Of a stretch of DNA of 64,000 bases, positions 44,503-54,202 are shown in pieces. The position numbers and the translations under genes were made by a program. The DNA comes from Rana temporaria (lineage: Eukaryota; Chordata; Amphibia; Anura; Ranidae): positions 243,480,231-243,544,230 of the forward strand of contig NC_053489.1 of the NCBI RefSeq assembly GCF_905171775.1. The letters are read 5' to 3'. Within the stretch, counting starts at the first letter, position 1; the number at the start of each line of letters is the position of its first letter. Below the pieces are notes generated by a model that saw nothing but the letters and a program-made list of their open reading frames with translations, was not told the origin of the DNA and did not search any database.

Positions 44503-45003
44503 CAGGGTTCGACAAAATACGGGCGCACGGTCGCAATTGCGACTAGAATTAGCGACCTGGCGCCCGGGGAAGGAAGCTTAGGCATGCAGAATGGCGCAAA
44601 GCCGCAGCCTCAATTACCTGTGTCTCCGTGCCTCATCCTGTCTCCGTGCGCCCCCACCACGTGATTGCGGCGAGCCGCTCAAGCTGGTAATTGAGACCCA
44701 AGCTTCCTTCTGTGATCTGAAGCGCTAAACATTTACCCTTTAAAATCTCCATAGGCGACGTTTAAAAAAATTCTACAGGTTGCATGTTTTGAGTTAGAGG
44801 TCGTCTAGGGCTAGAATTATTGCTCTCCCTCTACCAATCGCGGCGATACCTCACATGTGTGGTTTGAACACCGTTTACATATAAGGGCGTTACTCATGTA
44901 TGCGTGCGCTTCTGCACGCGAGCTCGGCGGGGAAAGTGCGCGTTTTCTGGCTCCTAACTTTTTTAGCTGGCTCCTAGATTCCAAGCAAATTTGTCAAACC
45001 CTG
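44503..45003. mobile_element. hAT-like non-autonomous element in DIRS-b RNase H
   Basis: Ends CAGGGTTCGACAAA and TTTGTCAAACCCTG, flanked by an exact 8-bp duplication, TGTCAACC, at 44495-44502 and 45004-45011. The DIRS reading AYVN continues as HQGGT-like sequence (ATCAAGGAGGAACAAG) on the other side. It includes AGTTAGAGGTCGTCTAGG and CACATGTGTGGTTTGAACAC, blocks shared with 46013-46445. No transposase. Confidence 0.93.
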
Positions 45004-45157
45004 TGTCAACCATCAAGGAGGAACAAGAAGCTCAGCTTGCAGCATCGGAGGTCGCTCACATCCGAAGGTGGTCAGAAAGGAGCGTAGTGGCCCTGTCGGC
45101 CATATAAATTCCGGGCGTGGAAAACTGGCAGGCGGACTACCTGAGTCGCCAGATGCA

Positions 45158-45505
45158 ATAGGTGCCTCTTGGGCGTTCCGACATCAATCGTCTGTTTCCC
45201 AGGTGTGTAAGGCGGCGACCTGGTCGTCCATTCACACTTTCACTAAATTCTACAAGGTTGATGTGAGTGCATCTTCTTTCGACTGCAAAGTTTTGCAGGC
45301 GGCTGTTTTAGAGTTGCAACTCCTCAGTTGAGAAGCTCTGTTTTGTTTTGGGGTGAAGTTTATTTTTATGCTGTTCCCACCCCTTGTTTGTTTGACACTG
45401 CTTTGGGACGTCCCACTTTGTCAAGATTAAGGCTGTATCTGTCCATGATCTCAGAGAAAATAGTATTTTTGTACTCACCGTAAAATCCTTTTCTCTGAGT
45501 TCATG
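45158..45505 (+). pseudogene. DIRS-b recombinase stub and internal complementary region
   Basis: RNase H sequence ending ADYLSRQMQ is joined directly to the tyrosine-recombinase end GASWAFRHQSSVSQVCKAAT and WSSIHTFTKFYKVDVSASS. Compared with DIRS-a about 1.3 kb is missing at this join. The block 45413-45500 then carries TTGTCAAGATTAAGGCTG and GTATTTTTGTACTCACCGTA, the junction of the two inverted ends. Confidence 0.85.
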
Positions 45506-45655
45506 GATGGACCTCCTTTTTTATGTTTGTACTGCATTTTGACGATCCAGAGGGACCGCCTCCTGGGCGGGACTGTATGGTGTGTGTGATGTGTAACACT
45601 TTCTATAAGTTTCTGCCTAGTCATTGAATGAAGGCTAATACCCACTTTTGTCAAG

Positions 45656-46010
45656 ATTAAAGGGGGTTGTAAAGGTAAAAAAATGTTTCCCTAAATAGCT
45701 TCCTTTACCTTAGTGCAGTCCTCCTTCACTCACCTCATCCTTCGATTTCCTTATTTCGTTTGAGAAATACTCACTTCCCGTTCTTCTGTCTGTAACTCCA
45801 CACAGTAATGCAAGGCTTTCTCCCTGGTGTGGAGTGTCGTGCTTGCCCCCTCCCTTGAGGGGTCGAGCAGGAGAGACGGTACGCTCTCTACGTTGCAGAT
45901 GGAGAAAGGAGCTGTGTGTTAGTGGGTGTCCTGACTCTCCTGCTCGCACCCTCAAGGGAGGGGGCGTGCACGAAACTCCACACCAGGGAGTAAACCTTGC
46001 ATTACTGCTT
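45656..46010. repeat. Foldback MITE fragment at DIRS-b right edge
   Basis: Begins TTAAAGGGGGTTGTAAAGG, the end of the 3670 family. It contains GTGTGGAGTGTCGTGC / GCACGAAACTCCACAC and CCCCCTCCCTTGAGG / CCTCAAGGGAGGGGG inverted blocks. The expected right end is absent. Confidence 0.7.
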
Positions 46011-46012
46011 TT

Positions 46013-46445
46013 TATTTTTATGTCTCGCAGTATTTGCACAGCAATTTTTCAAACGATTTTTGGGGGGGGGGGGGGCACTTTCCTGAATAAAAGAATAAAT
46101 ATAAATAACAGTAAAGTTAGTCCAATTTTTTTTGTATGTGACAGATGATTTTATGCCAAGTAAAACACAATTTTTTTTACAGGTTACATGTTTAGAGTTA
46201 GAGGAGGTTTTGAGCTACAAATATCGCTCTTGCTCTAACGTTTGCAATGAGACCTCACGTGTGGTTTAAACAATGTTTACATATGCGGATGTGATCACTT
46301 TTATTCCTATTGCAAGGAATGTAATCACCCCTTGTAATAGGAGTAGTGCGTGGCAGGTCCTTCTTATGGAGAGATGTGAATCTCAAGCTATGTGATCGTT
46401 ATGAATGACAGCGCTGTCTCCAGAGCAGCCCATGTCGTCATAAAG
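46013..46445. repeat. hAT-like repeat fragment related to 44503
   Basis: Shares GGTTACATGTTTAGAGTTAG, ACCTCACGTGTGGTTTAAAC and TGTTTACATATGCGG with the element at 44503-45003. A G-run at 46060-46074 lies in its left part. Termini not resolved. Confidence 0.6.
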
Positions 46446-46613
46446 CAGTGCTGTCCATCATAAATCTGTCCTCTTTCTAACAGTGTGGTCAGTCAGTGGG
46501 AGGAAAACTGTCCAACTACCCTGTGAATTTGAATGGGGCTAGTTCCACTTTGGGCATGAATAAATGTGAATCTTTGGTAATGACATTATGAATATTCTCC
46601 TATACATGCAATA

Positions 46614-47162
46614 TTAAAGCGGGGGTTCACCCTAAAAAAAAAAAATCTAACATTACATCCAGCATATTTTTTTTTTTTTTCGCCGTACATACCGTTATAT
46701 TGTGATTTTCTCCCCGGCTTCCGGGTTCTGATTCTCGCGGGACTGGGCGTTCCTATCTCTGGGTTAGATGATTGACGTCTGGTGAAACAGTTCCCATGTC
46801 GCATAAGGCGCGTCACCAGATTTCCGTAAATAGCCGAGCTGCAAGTCGGCGCTGTACGGCGCCTGCGCCCGCCGTGTAGAGCTAACTGCGCAGGCGCCGT
46901 ATAGCGCCGACTCGCAGCTCGGCTATTTACGGAAATCTGGTGACGCGCCTTGTGCGACATGGGAACTGTTTCACCAGACGTCAATCATCTAACCCAGGGA
47001 TAGGAACGCCCAGTCCCGCAGAAATCCGAACCCAGAAGCCGGGGAGAAAATCACAATATAACGGTATGTACGGCGAAAAAAGAAAAAACCTGGATACTGT
47101 AAATGTCGTTAGTATGCTGAATGTAATCTTAGAATTTTTTTTAGGGTAAACCCCCGCTTTAA
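46614..47162. mobile_element. 0.55-kb near-perfect palindromic MITE
   Basis: Ends TTAAAGCGGGGGTTCACCCT and AGGGTAAACCCCCGCTTTAA. The arms of about 260 bp pair almost perfectly around a 19-base centre near 46879; for example TGATTGACGTCTGGTGAAAC pairs with GTTTCACCAGACGTCAATCA. The arms are GC-rich. Two overlapping open frames on opposite strands give near-identical peptides because of the symmetry and are not genes. Confidence 0.92.
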
Positions 47163-47463
47163 GATTTTTGGGATTGTATTTGAATTTGCCATAAAGTTTG
47201 AACATTGCAGTTATGTTATCCGCCATGTTGCAAAAGGGTTTCCTAAATGCAGAGATTTCTCGACCAGCAGACAGATATTTGAGTATGTAAATGTGCCTGC
47301 CTAGGGGAAGGCTTGATTGTTTAGGCTTGCTTTTTCGCTCTGTTATTTACATATTTTTTTGTAGCTAGTTTATCTGAGCCTTAAACAAAAATGATAGGGG
47401 TGTGTTCAATATTTCAATTAATCACTAGCTTTTATTCTTAGAATTTTTTTTTCCTCTTTGCAG

Positions 47464-47569
47464 ACCTGTGTTTAAAGTGGCGGACGCTTCCATTCCAACT
47501 GAGTGCTGTGAATAAAGAATATCCTAATACATGGATATGCGCTATGAATCCTGATGTAGAACAGGATAG
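47464..47569 (+). CDS. morc2: morc2 exon 13 of window: CW zinc finger core
   Basis: Encodes LCLKWRTLPFQLSAVNKEYP, then NTWICAMNPDVEQD, after a split Asp codon. It contains the second and third zinc-binding Cys and the two Trp that name the CW domain (human W505 and W523). Human MORC2 CW is reported to have a degenerate methyl-lysine cage; Thr496 in the preceding exon is kept here. The acceptor is CCTCTTTGCAG and the donor GTATGT. Confidence 0.97.
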
Positions 47570-47673
47570 GTATGTAAATCCCCCAATACATGCTTTTGTA
47601 TATGCATTTCAAATACCAAATAAGGGAACTACATTTAAAATAGTAATATAGTGGAAAGGTTTTTCTGATACTG

Positions 47674-47903
47674 TAAGACTCCTTTCACATGGTGTTCAGG
47701 GAGCAGTATAAACTGGCAGGTGATTTGCTCACCTACAACCAGACATGTTACCGATCTAGTGAGCACACATGGCAATTTTAGAGACATGATGGCACCACCA
47801 GTCAAAATTTCCCATGCAATTAAACTTCTGTTCCCACCATGCAAAATTCCAATTTATCAGTTAAAGAAGAAAAAACACTAATGCTAGGGTGAACAGGGCC
47901 TTA
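47674..47903. repeat. Possible MITE with CTCCTTTCACATGG end
   Basis: Left TAAGACTCCTTTCACATGG and right GCTAGGGTGAACAGGGCCTTA resemble decayed ends of the TTTCACACTG family. Weak evidence only. Confidence 0.35.
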
Positions 47904-48307
47904 ATATTTATTTCTTGTCTTTTGAGGGTCACAGAAATTCATCACACTTGGAATTCTAGTGATGGTCACAGGAGGATCAAACACTTACAAATGAAAAAGA
48001 AACTTCTTACCACTAGCTTATCTTAAATGTACAGTACAGGACACAGGCTGAATGTTAAGGCTGCATATGCAAATTGGATGCTGATTTCCCTCCATTTAAA
48101 TTTGTATGACAGGCGAGTGTGATCAGCTGTCAATGGAGGCGGTTCACACAGGTCCGGGGTGGCCTCAGTGCTCATTCAGAAAATATTCTGTGTGTCTTTG
48201 GGTTCGATTCAGGTGCGAATTCAGGCCAAAATTTGTACCGGATTCGCACCTGAGCTGGAGAACAAGGACGCACCGGACCCCAGGCACATTGGTCTCATGG
48301 GTTATAG

Positions 48308-48529
48308 ATAACAACAAAACCTGGGGAATGCCCAAGGAAAAACCAAGCCTCCTTACCGACCAGCCTGCAGAACAACCAATTAACCTGTCTAACAGTATGT
48401 GTTAAAAACAGGGGTTTTGTCCGCACGCATTTGCAAACGCATGCGTGAGCCACAGAGCTGCACCAAGGCACCCTGTAATCTGTGGTCCTAACACTAAACG
48501 ATAAGCGTCCCCACAGTGGAGGGACATGC
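48308..48529 (+). repeat. 222-bp direct repeat, unit 1
   Basis: From GATAACAACAAAACCTGGGG to GTCCCCACAGTGGAGGGACA. Repeated at 48748-48969 with only a few differences (for example CCAAGGAAAAACC against CCAGGGAAAAACC). The two are 440 bp apart, separated by 218 bp of unrelated DNA. Confidence 0.92.
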
Positions 48530-48747
48530 ATTCTAATGGATAGATGGAGGCAGGTGGACTGAAGGGGGGCCACCCCTCCTTAAAGGTACAGGAGCACACC
48601 AAACGCCCAGCATACAGCACAATGGCTGCAAAGGTGTTGGTGCACTGCTGGACCAATATAAACACCACAGGTGAAACAAAAACGTGTCCACCACCCCCAT
48701 CTATTGCTGGCAATTGCAGTAAGTGGCATAGGAAGGCTAACACAGAT

Positions 48748-48969
48748 AACAACAAAACCTGGGGAATGCCCAGGGAAAAACCAAGCCTCCTTACCGACCA
48801 GCCTGCAGAACAACCAAATTAACCTGTCTAACAGTATGTGTTAAAAACAGGGGTTTTGTCCGCACGCATTTGCAAACGCATGCGTGAGCCACAGAGCTGC
48901 GCCAAGGCACCCTGTAATCTGTGGTCCTAACACTAAACAATGAGCGTCCCCACAGTGGAGGCACATGGG
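48748..48969 (+). repeat. 222-bp direct repeat, unit 2
   Basis: Second copy of 48308-48529. It ends AGGCACATGGGTTATAGG, while the first copy is preceded by CTCATGGGTTATAGATAAC, so the DIRS sequence flanking the pair was probably once continuous. Confidence 0.92.
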
Positions 48970-49559
48970 TTATAGGCTGGTACCAGCAGGTGATTGGACA
49001 CTGGCAAGCTTTTGAGGACTCCCTGGTCATCCCCCTATACCCTACCCCATTCTGTGAGCCCTCACTTTTAAGGTGATGGACCTCTTCTCCCTTATGGAGA
49101 AATCACTCTTGGCTTATCTTTTTTTAATTTTATCTTTGGATTCCTCAGTGAATTCTTTAGACCCAGAATCCAGACCCTAAAGACCCCTCCAGGGGTTTGC
49201 CCACCATGATGGCTGAAGCTTGGAATCTGTATAGGGACAGTACTGAGCAATTATAGCAATTCTATTCTGCCCTGCTCATTTGGATGCCCTAGAATATGTA
49301 ATGACAAAAGTTTCTATAATGGCTTTAATTTCAGTTCAATTCTTGTGGCTCAAAGCCTGGTCAGCTGAAGCTACCTAAAAATGATGCCTCACATGTATGC
49401 TCTTGATGGAGGACAACTTTTTGGTGAGGGACTTGACAAATTCATCAAACATATCACAGGAGAGACGACGACCTTGTGATATGCACATACACCTTTAGGG
49501 GCCACTACCCCCTCAAAATACAGAGCACCACAACGCTGTATGCATTCAAAACTCTCCCC

Positions 49560-50620
49560 CCTCTCTGCCTTCTTTTCGTAGATCAACTAAATTTGCTAAA
49601 TTTTTTGAACCATCCCTTGTCCCAGGGAGCAGTTGTGCCAGTATTCCTACAGAGCAGGTTTAAAGGATTCTTCTCAAACCTGTTCTTGGTACCACAGCAC
49701 AACTAGTGTAATCATCCTAGTCTATCCTGGACCTAAAATCCCTAAACAAATACCTTTTTATATTCCAAAATTTTGCATGGAATCTGCAAGGTCAGTTATT
49801 CTCTCTATGGCTCTCTGAGACAAAGGGAATACTTGACATCCGTTCATATCCAAGTTGCCTATCTGCATGTTCCTATTTAACTACCTTATCAGTGCTTTCT
49901 GTGCTTTTGCAGTAGGAAACAACCCCTTCCAGTTTGTCACACCGACATTTGGCCTATCCTCTGCTCCCAGAGTATTCACAAAGGTCCTTGCACCACTTCT
50001 TGTTCTAAGAATTCAAGGCATTCAGGTCACAGGTTATCTAGATGACCTCCTTCTAGACTCCTCTCCCTTCCAGCTACCTGCGAACATTTACAGGACAATT
50101 CAAATACCTCCAGGCTTTTGCTAGGGCAAGCAGCTTGCAAAAATCTGCTCTCCAACCTTCTCGACTGAAATGCTTGGTTCTGATCCTAGACACATTCAAA
50201 ACAAAGGTCTTTCCTTCAGGGAAGAAAATTCCTTAGCTTGGTGGATCTCCAGCTCAGCCTCAACAATGGGAAAGCCCTTCCATATAACTGAAAAGTAATA
50301 ATGACAGATGCCACTCTTTCAAGCTGGGGAGGAGGGTTCCAGTCCCTCATAGTTTTGGGAACATGGTCATCAGTGGAAGCCACTAGACCCCCCCCCCCTT
50401 CTGTAATCACTATGGCTGGGGCCTAATCAACCATCAAGGGGGCACCGGGAGTCATGTAGCATTGAATGAAGCATCCCCGATCATATCTTCAACAGAAACA
50501 CTGACCAACGACCTCTGCTGTCCACATGTCAGGAGTGGACAATTGGAGGGTAAATTACCTCAGTCATTAGCACCTGGTCCAAGGGGAATGGGACCTTTAC
50601 CCTGACATTTTCAGCCTCAT
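49560..50620 (+). pseudogene. DIRS-c reverse transcriptase/RNase H remnant
   Basis: Readable pieces: LSQGAVVPVFLQSRFKGFFS then NLFLVPQ (49615-49700); FCMESARSVI (49770-49800); FAVGNNPFQFVTPTFGLSSA then PRVFTKVLAPLLVL (49905-50010); GIQVTGYLDDLLLDS (50020-50065), which keeps the DD pair; and MTDATLSSWGGGFQ (50300-50340) from RNase H. Stops and frameshifts separate them. Far more decayed than DIRS-a. Confidence 0.85.
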
Positions 50621-51149
50621 ATTTTAGAGATGGGTGACCCCAAGCATTGGATATCCTGGCGTTGAGATTTAACAAAGTTATTTTTGTGGCCAGGACCAAG
50701 GGTCTTCTAGCACTTGCATTGGGTGCCTTTGCTCAAGCTTATCTATGCCTTCCCTCCAATGCGAATTCTACCATGCCTGCTCCAAAAATATGAATTCTAT
50801 ATACATTAAGGTAAAAAAAAAACTTCTGTATGCAACTCCAACCCCCCCCCCTAAATACTTGTCTGAGCCCTATCTCAAGCCAGCGATGTGCACAAGAGGA
50901 ACAGCTCTCTCTCCTGGTTTGCTCCTGCTCCAATCCTCTGTGGATGCATTTTTTTGACTGCAAGGTTCTTGCTGCGGCATTTTGGGTTGGTTGACCTTTG
51001 TTGTTTGGCCAATTGGCACAGTTCTGCTTATCTACTTGGTAAATGAAAGGATATTACCACGCTGCCAGATGAACACGGGAAAGAAGCTGCTAGCACAAAC
51101 AGATAATGTATATAGAAATGGTGATTAAAATGTGCATCGCTGGATAAGT

Positions 51150-53185
51150 GGACCGACTATATTTCAAACAGTGGTGTGCAAACCAATGAACAAAAAAAGG
51201 TTATAGCAAATAATGTAGTGAGTGTATCACACATATCATGACAAATTAGTGATAGTGTGATAATCACACAAAAATTAAGAAAAATCTAAATCAAGGTAAT
51301 ATATGGACACAGTCCCTTCTGTGTAGAAGTAACTGGTAAGTGGTAAAGCCTGTAAGCACAAGTCCCATATAAGTAGAGGTGGCTAGTAGTAGGTGAAAAA
51401 AAGTCTCAAACACTGTAGTGAAATGTTTCCAAAGTACAATATAGTGTAAATACAAGGTAAGTGAGTAAATAAACATCAATCCTGGCATCACATACATAAA
51501 CACCAGAAGGAGGGCTGTGATCCCGCCACCAAGGGATAGGGGTCGGTACTCTTACCGTAGGGTGTGGACCCACACACCGATGAGTGGGGAGTCAAAACGG
51601 CATAGGCAAGAGTATCTGTCACGGCTTCCTCAAATGATCGTCTAGGATGATGTCCAATCGCTCCTCGCGATAGTAGCCAGGCCGATGATGCACACTTCCA
51701 AGTCTCCTGTAGCTTGATGGCATCCACAAAGAACAGCACCCCTCCAGGGGACTAGGTCACAAGTGGATACAAAGAATAGATGCAAAAAATATAAAAGTAG
51801 AAAGAGGCCTCCACATGGCGTAGATCAGCATTGACCAAAAAATGTATTTGAAAAAAGGGATAAAGTACAGACATCCAGCGATGAGTACAGATAAAAGTGA
51901 TCACAAGGTTGTTTGCGCAGTATGGACGGCAGGTGTAGAAAGCCTACGGGTTTCATCCTATTGGACTTCAACTGGGGTGATCACTGAGACTTGTGCTTAC
52001 AGACTTAACCACTTACCAGTTACTTCTGCACAGAAGGGACTGTGTCCATATATTACCTTGATCCATTGATTTTTCTTCGTTTTTGTGTGATTATCACACT
52101 TTCACTGATTTGTCATATTTGTGTTACTATATTTGTGATATACTCTCTATATTAACCACTTAAGCCCCGGACCAATATGCTGCCTAAAGACCCAAGGTGT
52201 TTTTACAGTTCGGGACTGCGTCGCTTTAACAGACAATTGCGCGGTCGTGCGACGTGGCTCCCAAACAAAATTGGCGTCCTTTTTTCCCCACAAATAGAGC
52301 TTTCTTTTGGTGGTATTTGATCACCTCGGCGGTTTTTATTTTTTGGGCTATAAACAAAAATAGAGCGACAATTTTGAAAAAAATGCAATATTTTTTACTT
52401 TTTGCTCTAATAAATATCCCCTAAAAACATATATAATTTTTTTTTTTCCCTCAGTTTAGGCTGATACGTATTCTTCTACCTATTTTTGGTAAAAAAAATC
52501 ACAATAAGCGTTTATCGATTGGTTTGCGCAAAATTTATAGCGTTTACAAAATAGGGGATAGTTTTATTGCATTTTTATTATTTTATTTGTTTTACTACTA
52601 ATGGCGGCGATAAGCGATTTTTTTCGTGACTGCGACATTATGGCGGACACTTCGGACAATTTTGACACATTTTTGGGACCATTGTCATTTTCACAGCAAA
52701 AAATGCATTTAAATTGCATTCTTTATTGTGAAAATGACAGTTGCAGTTTGGGAGTTAACCACAGGTGGCGCTGTAGGATTTAGTGTACTCTTAGTGTGTG
52801 TTTACAACTGTAGGGGGGTGTGGCTGTAGGAATGACGTCATCGATCGAGTCTCCCCTATAAAGGGGATCACTCGATCGATGCAGCGCCATAGTGAAGCAC
52901 GGGGAAGCCGTGTTTACATACGGCTCTCCCCGTTCTTCAGCTCCGGGGAGCGATCGCGACGGAGCGGCTATAAACAAATAGCCTCGCCGTCGTCCCGGAT
53001 CGCTCCCCGAGGGAACCCGACCCACGTCTAGGCAAGCACGTACAGGTACGTTGATGTGCCTGTCCGTGCCATTCTGCCGACGTATATCTACATGCGGCGG
53101 TCGGGAAGTGGTTATTTGTTATAACCTTTTTTTGTTCATTGGTTTTCAAACCACGGGTTGGATTATATTTGGTCCAGAAAGAGGA
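51150..53185. mobile_element. Foldback element, interrupted
   Basis: The left arm (51150-51375) contains AACCAATGAACAAAAAAAGG, TGTGATAATCACACAAAAA and ACTGGTAAGTGGT. The right arm (about 51985-52154 and 53113-53185) carries their complements: ACCACTTACCAGT, TTTTTGTGTGATTATCACA and CCTTTTTTTGTTCATTGGTT. The spacer (51376-51984) is unique DNA with no recognised domain. The right arm is split by the ACCACTT repeat. Confidence 0.8.
52155..53112 (-). repeat. ACCACTT-end repeat, longest copy, TA target duplication
   Basis: A 958-bp element with ends ACCACTTAAG and CGGGAAGTGGT, flanked by TA at 52153-52154 and 53113-53114. Relative to 18391-19130 it is reversed and has an extra AT-rich section. The opposite arm of the host foldback element shows the uninterrupted site. 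Inside: CGATCGAGTCTCCCC / GGGGATCACTCGATCG, and GAAGCCGTGTTTACATACGGC. The size and TA sites suit a Tc1/mariner-class non-autonomous element. Confidence 0.85.
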
Positions 53186-53490
53186 AGGGGATTTGGTCCA
53201 CTCATCCAGCACTGCACATTTTACTCACCTGTTTATCTACTTGTTGCACACCCTTCTCATTCATTCACTCATTCACTCATTGGTCATTCACAAGTCACCC
53301 TACCTTCTATTCTTGTGTTACTCTGCATTGCTTACTACAAAACCGAGGACTCACTGAGTGTGGCAAATTATGGGGGGGGAGAGAGCTCAGGGTCCTCAAA
53401 AGCTTCCTAGTGTCTATCCACCAGAAGGTACTGGCCTATAACCCCCAGGGTCTATGAATTCTCATCTTGTGTCCTGTACTGTACTTCTAG

Positions 53491-54069
53491 ATATGGAATT
53501 TACAGACATATTTTCAGTCTCAGGAAACCTCTGTCTATAAAATTTGTGATGCATTCAAATGTGGCATACCCAGAGTATTTGAAACCCTCAGCAGATTATT
53601 TCATTACACCTCCCTCCTTTAGATCAAATGATTTTCAATAATAATTATATAATTTAAATGTTTTTGACCAAAATAGACTGAAAATCTGTAGTGTCCTTTA
53701 AAACAAATCAATGCAGTTCTCCCTTTTATTTGTGGTCTGTATAGGCAGGAGATCCGTTCACCACTGTTTACTGCTCAATGAGCAGCTGCTAGAGCAAACC
53801 TAGGTGATGGAGGCTGTATTGTACACTAATATACAAGTACAGAGTACTTCTCTTTGCTAAACCCAGCAACCAGCTGTGGAATCCTTACTGTACCAATATA
53901 GCTGTTTTGTTAGATAACCGATCATGTTTTGCTGTTGTAGGAGGAAAGGAGGAAACGCCTACAAACACAGGGAGCATATGTAGGCTTTCAGTTGTGCATA
54001 ATTGTTTTGGTAATTCTAGTTTTGATGGCACAGTGAGCTAGTTGGTAAAAAAAAACTGTCCTGTTGCAG
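53491..54069. other. Intron 13, 3' part
   Basis: AT-rich intron with no recognised repeat, ending in the exon 14 acceptor CTGTTGCAG. Confidence 0.5.
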
Positions 54070-54202
54070 ATGTGAAGCTCCAGAGTTAAAACAAAAGCTT
54101 CCCGTTGGAGTCCTTAAGAAAGAATTTGTCACACAAGACGACAAGAAAAAGCATCTCAGTGAGAAGATCAAAAATCAGCAAGAGAAGCTGGAAGCACTAC
54201 AG
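54070..54202 (+). CDS. morc2: morc2 exon 14 of window: last CW zinc ligand and coiled coil
   Basis: Encodes CEAPELKQKLPVGVLKKEFV, then TQDDKKKHLSEKIKNQQEKL and EALQ, after a split Arg. The first complete codon is the fourth zinc-binding Cys of the CW domain (human C536). The rest is a charged helix with heptad character that begins the next coiled coil (human to about 579). It is less conserved than the earlier exons. The acceptor is CTGTTGCAG and the donor GTGATG. No later morc2 exon was found before 64000, so the next intron exceeds 9.7 kb. Confidence 0.95.

Larger units (their letters stand above)
40966..45655 (+). mobile_element. DIRS-type retrotransposon, deleted and interrupted (DIRS-b)
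   Basis: A second DIRS subfamily. The left terminus starts TTTCTCTTTCTTTCATGGAC; the diverged inverted copy lies at about 45505-45655. The gag-like frame is open for 166 codons (42269-42769), and reverse transcriptase and RNase H follow. The tyrosine recombinase is almost entirely deleted. Two other transposons sit inside (43668-43816 and 44503-45003). The extreme right edge is missing, although the internal complementary region (45413-45500) still records its sequence. Defective. Confidence 0.9.
48024..53490 (+). mobile_element. Old DIRS-type retrotransposon with nested elements (DIRS-c)
   Basis: The left terminus ATGTACAGTACAGGACACAGG (48029) and GACACTGGCAAGCTTTTGAGGA (about 49000) are matched in reverse at the right by TCCTCAAAAGCTTCCTAGTGTC (about 53395) and TGTGTCCTGTACTGTAC (53469). 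Between them is a heavily decayed reverse transcriptase (49560-50300) and RNase H (50290-50620). No recombinase domain is readable. A foldback element and an ACCACTT repeat lie in the 3' half. It fills most of intron 13. Confidence 0.8.
386..54202 (+). other. morc2: morc2 locus, internal part (14 exons visible)
   Basis: MORC2 is a nuclear GHKL-type ATPase that dimerises on ATP binding and, in mammals, works with the HUSH complex to compact chromatin and silence retroelements. The window shows 14 coding exons with AG/GT borders. Together they give 1,583 coding bases (527 codons) in one unbroken frame, against 526 residues for human 54-579 by my count from memory; the extra residue lies at the exon 10/11 join. 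The order is ATPase core, coiled coil 1 insertion, second lobe, CW zinc finger, then the start of a further coiled coil. Introns are 0.6 to 9.1 kb and packed with mobile elements. The 5' exons and the C-terminal exons lie outside the window. MORC1, 3 and 4 are excluded because only MORC2 has this coiled-coil insertion and this sequence. Exon numbers below count only exons visible here. Confidence 0.97.

Noticed and set aside
31462..45655. Endogenous retrovirus or Gypsy-type LTR element
   Set aside because: Termini are inverted rather than direct, there is a tyrosine recombinase instead of a DDE integrase and no protease, and the internal complementary region is diagnostic of DIRS.
46586..47149. 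Two open frames on opposite strands with nearly the same peptide
   Set aside because: The similarity is produced by the palindromic MITE, not by a duplicated gene.
386..54202. morc2 as a retrotransposed or decayed copy
   Set aside because: Introns are present with consensus borders and all phases agree across 527 codons without a stop.
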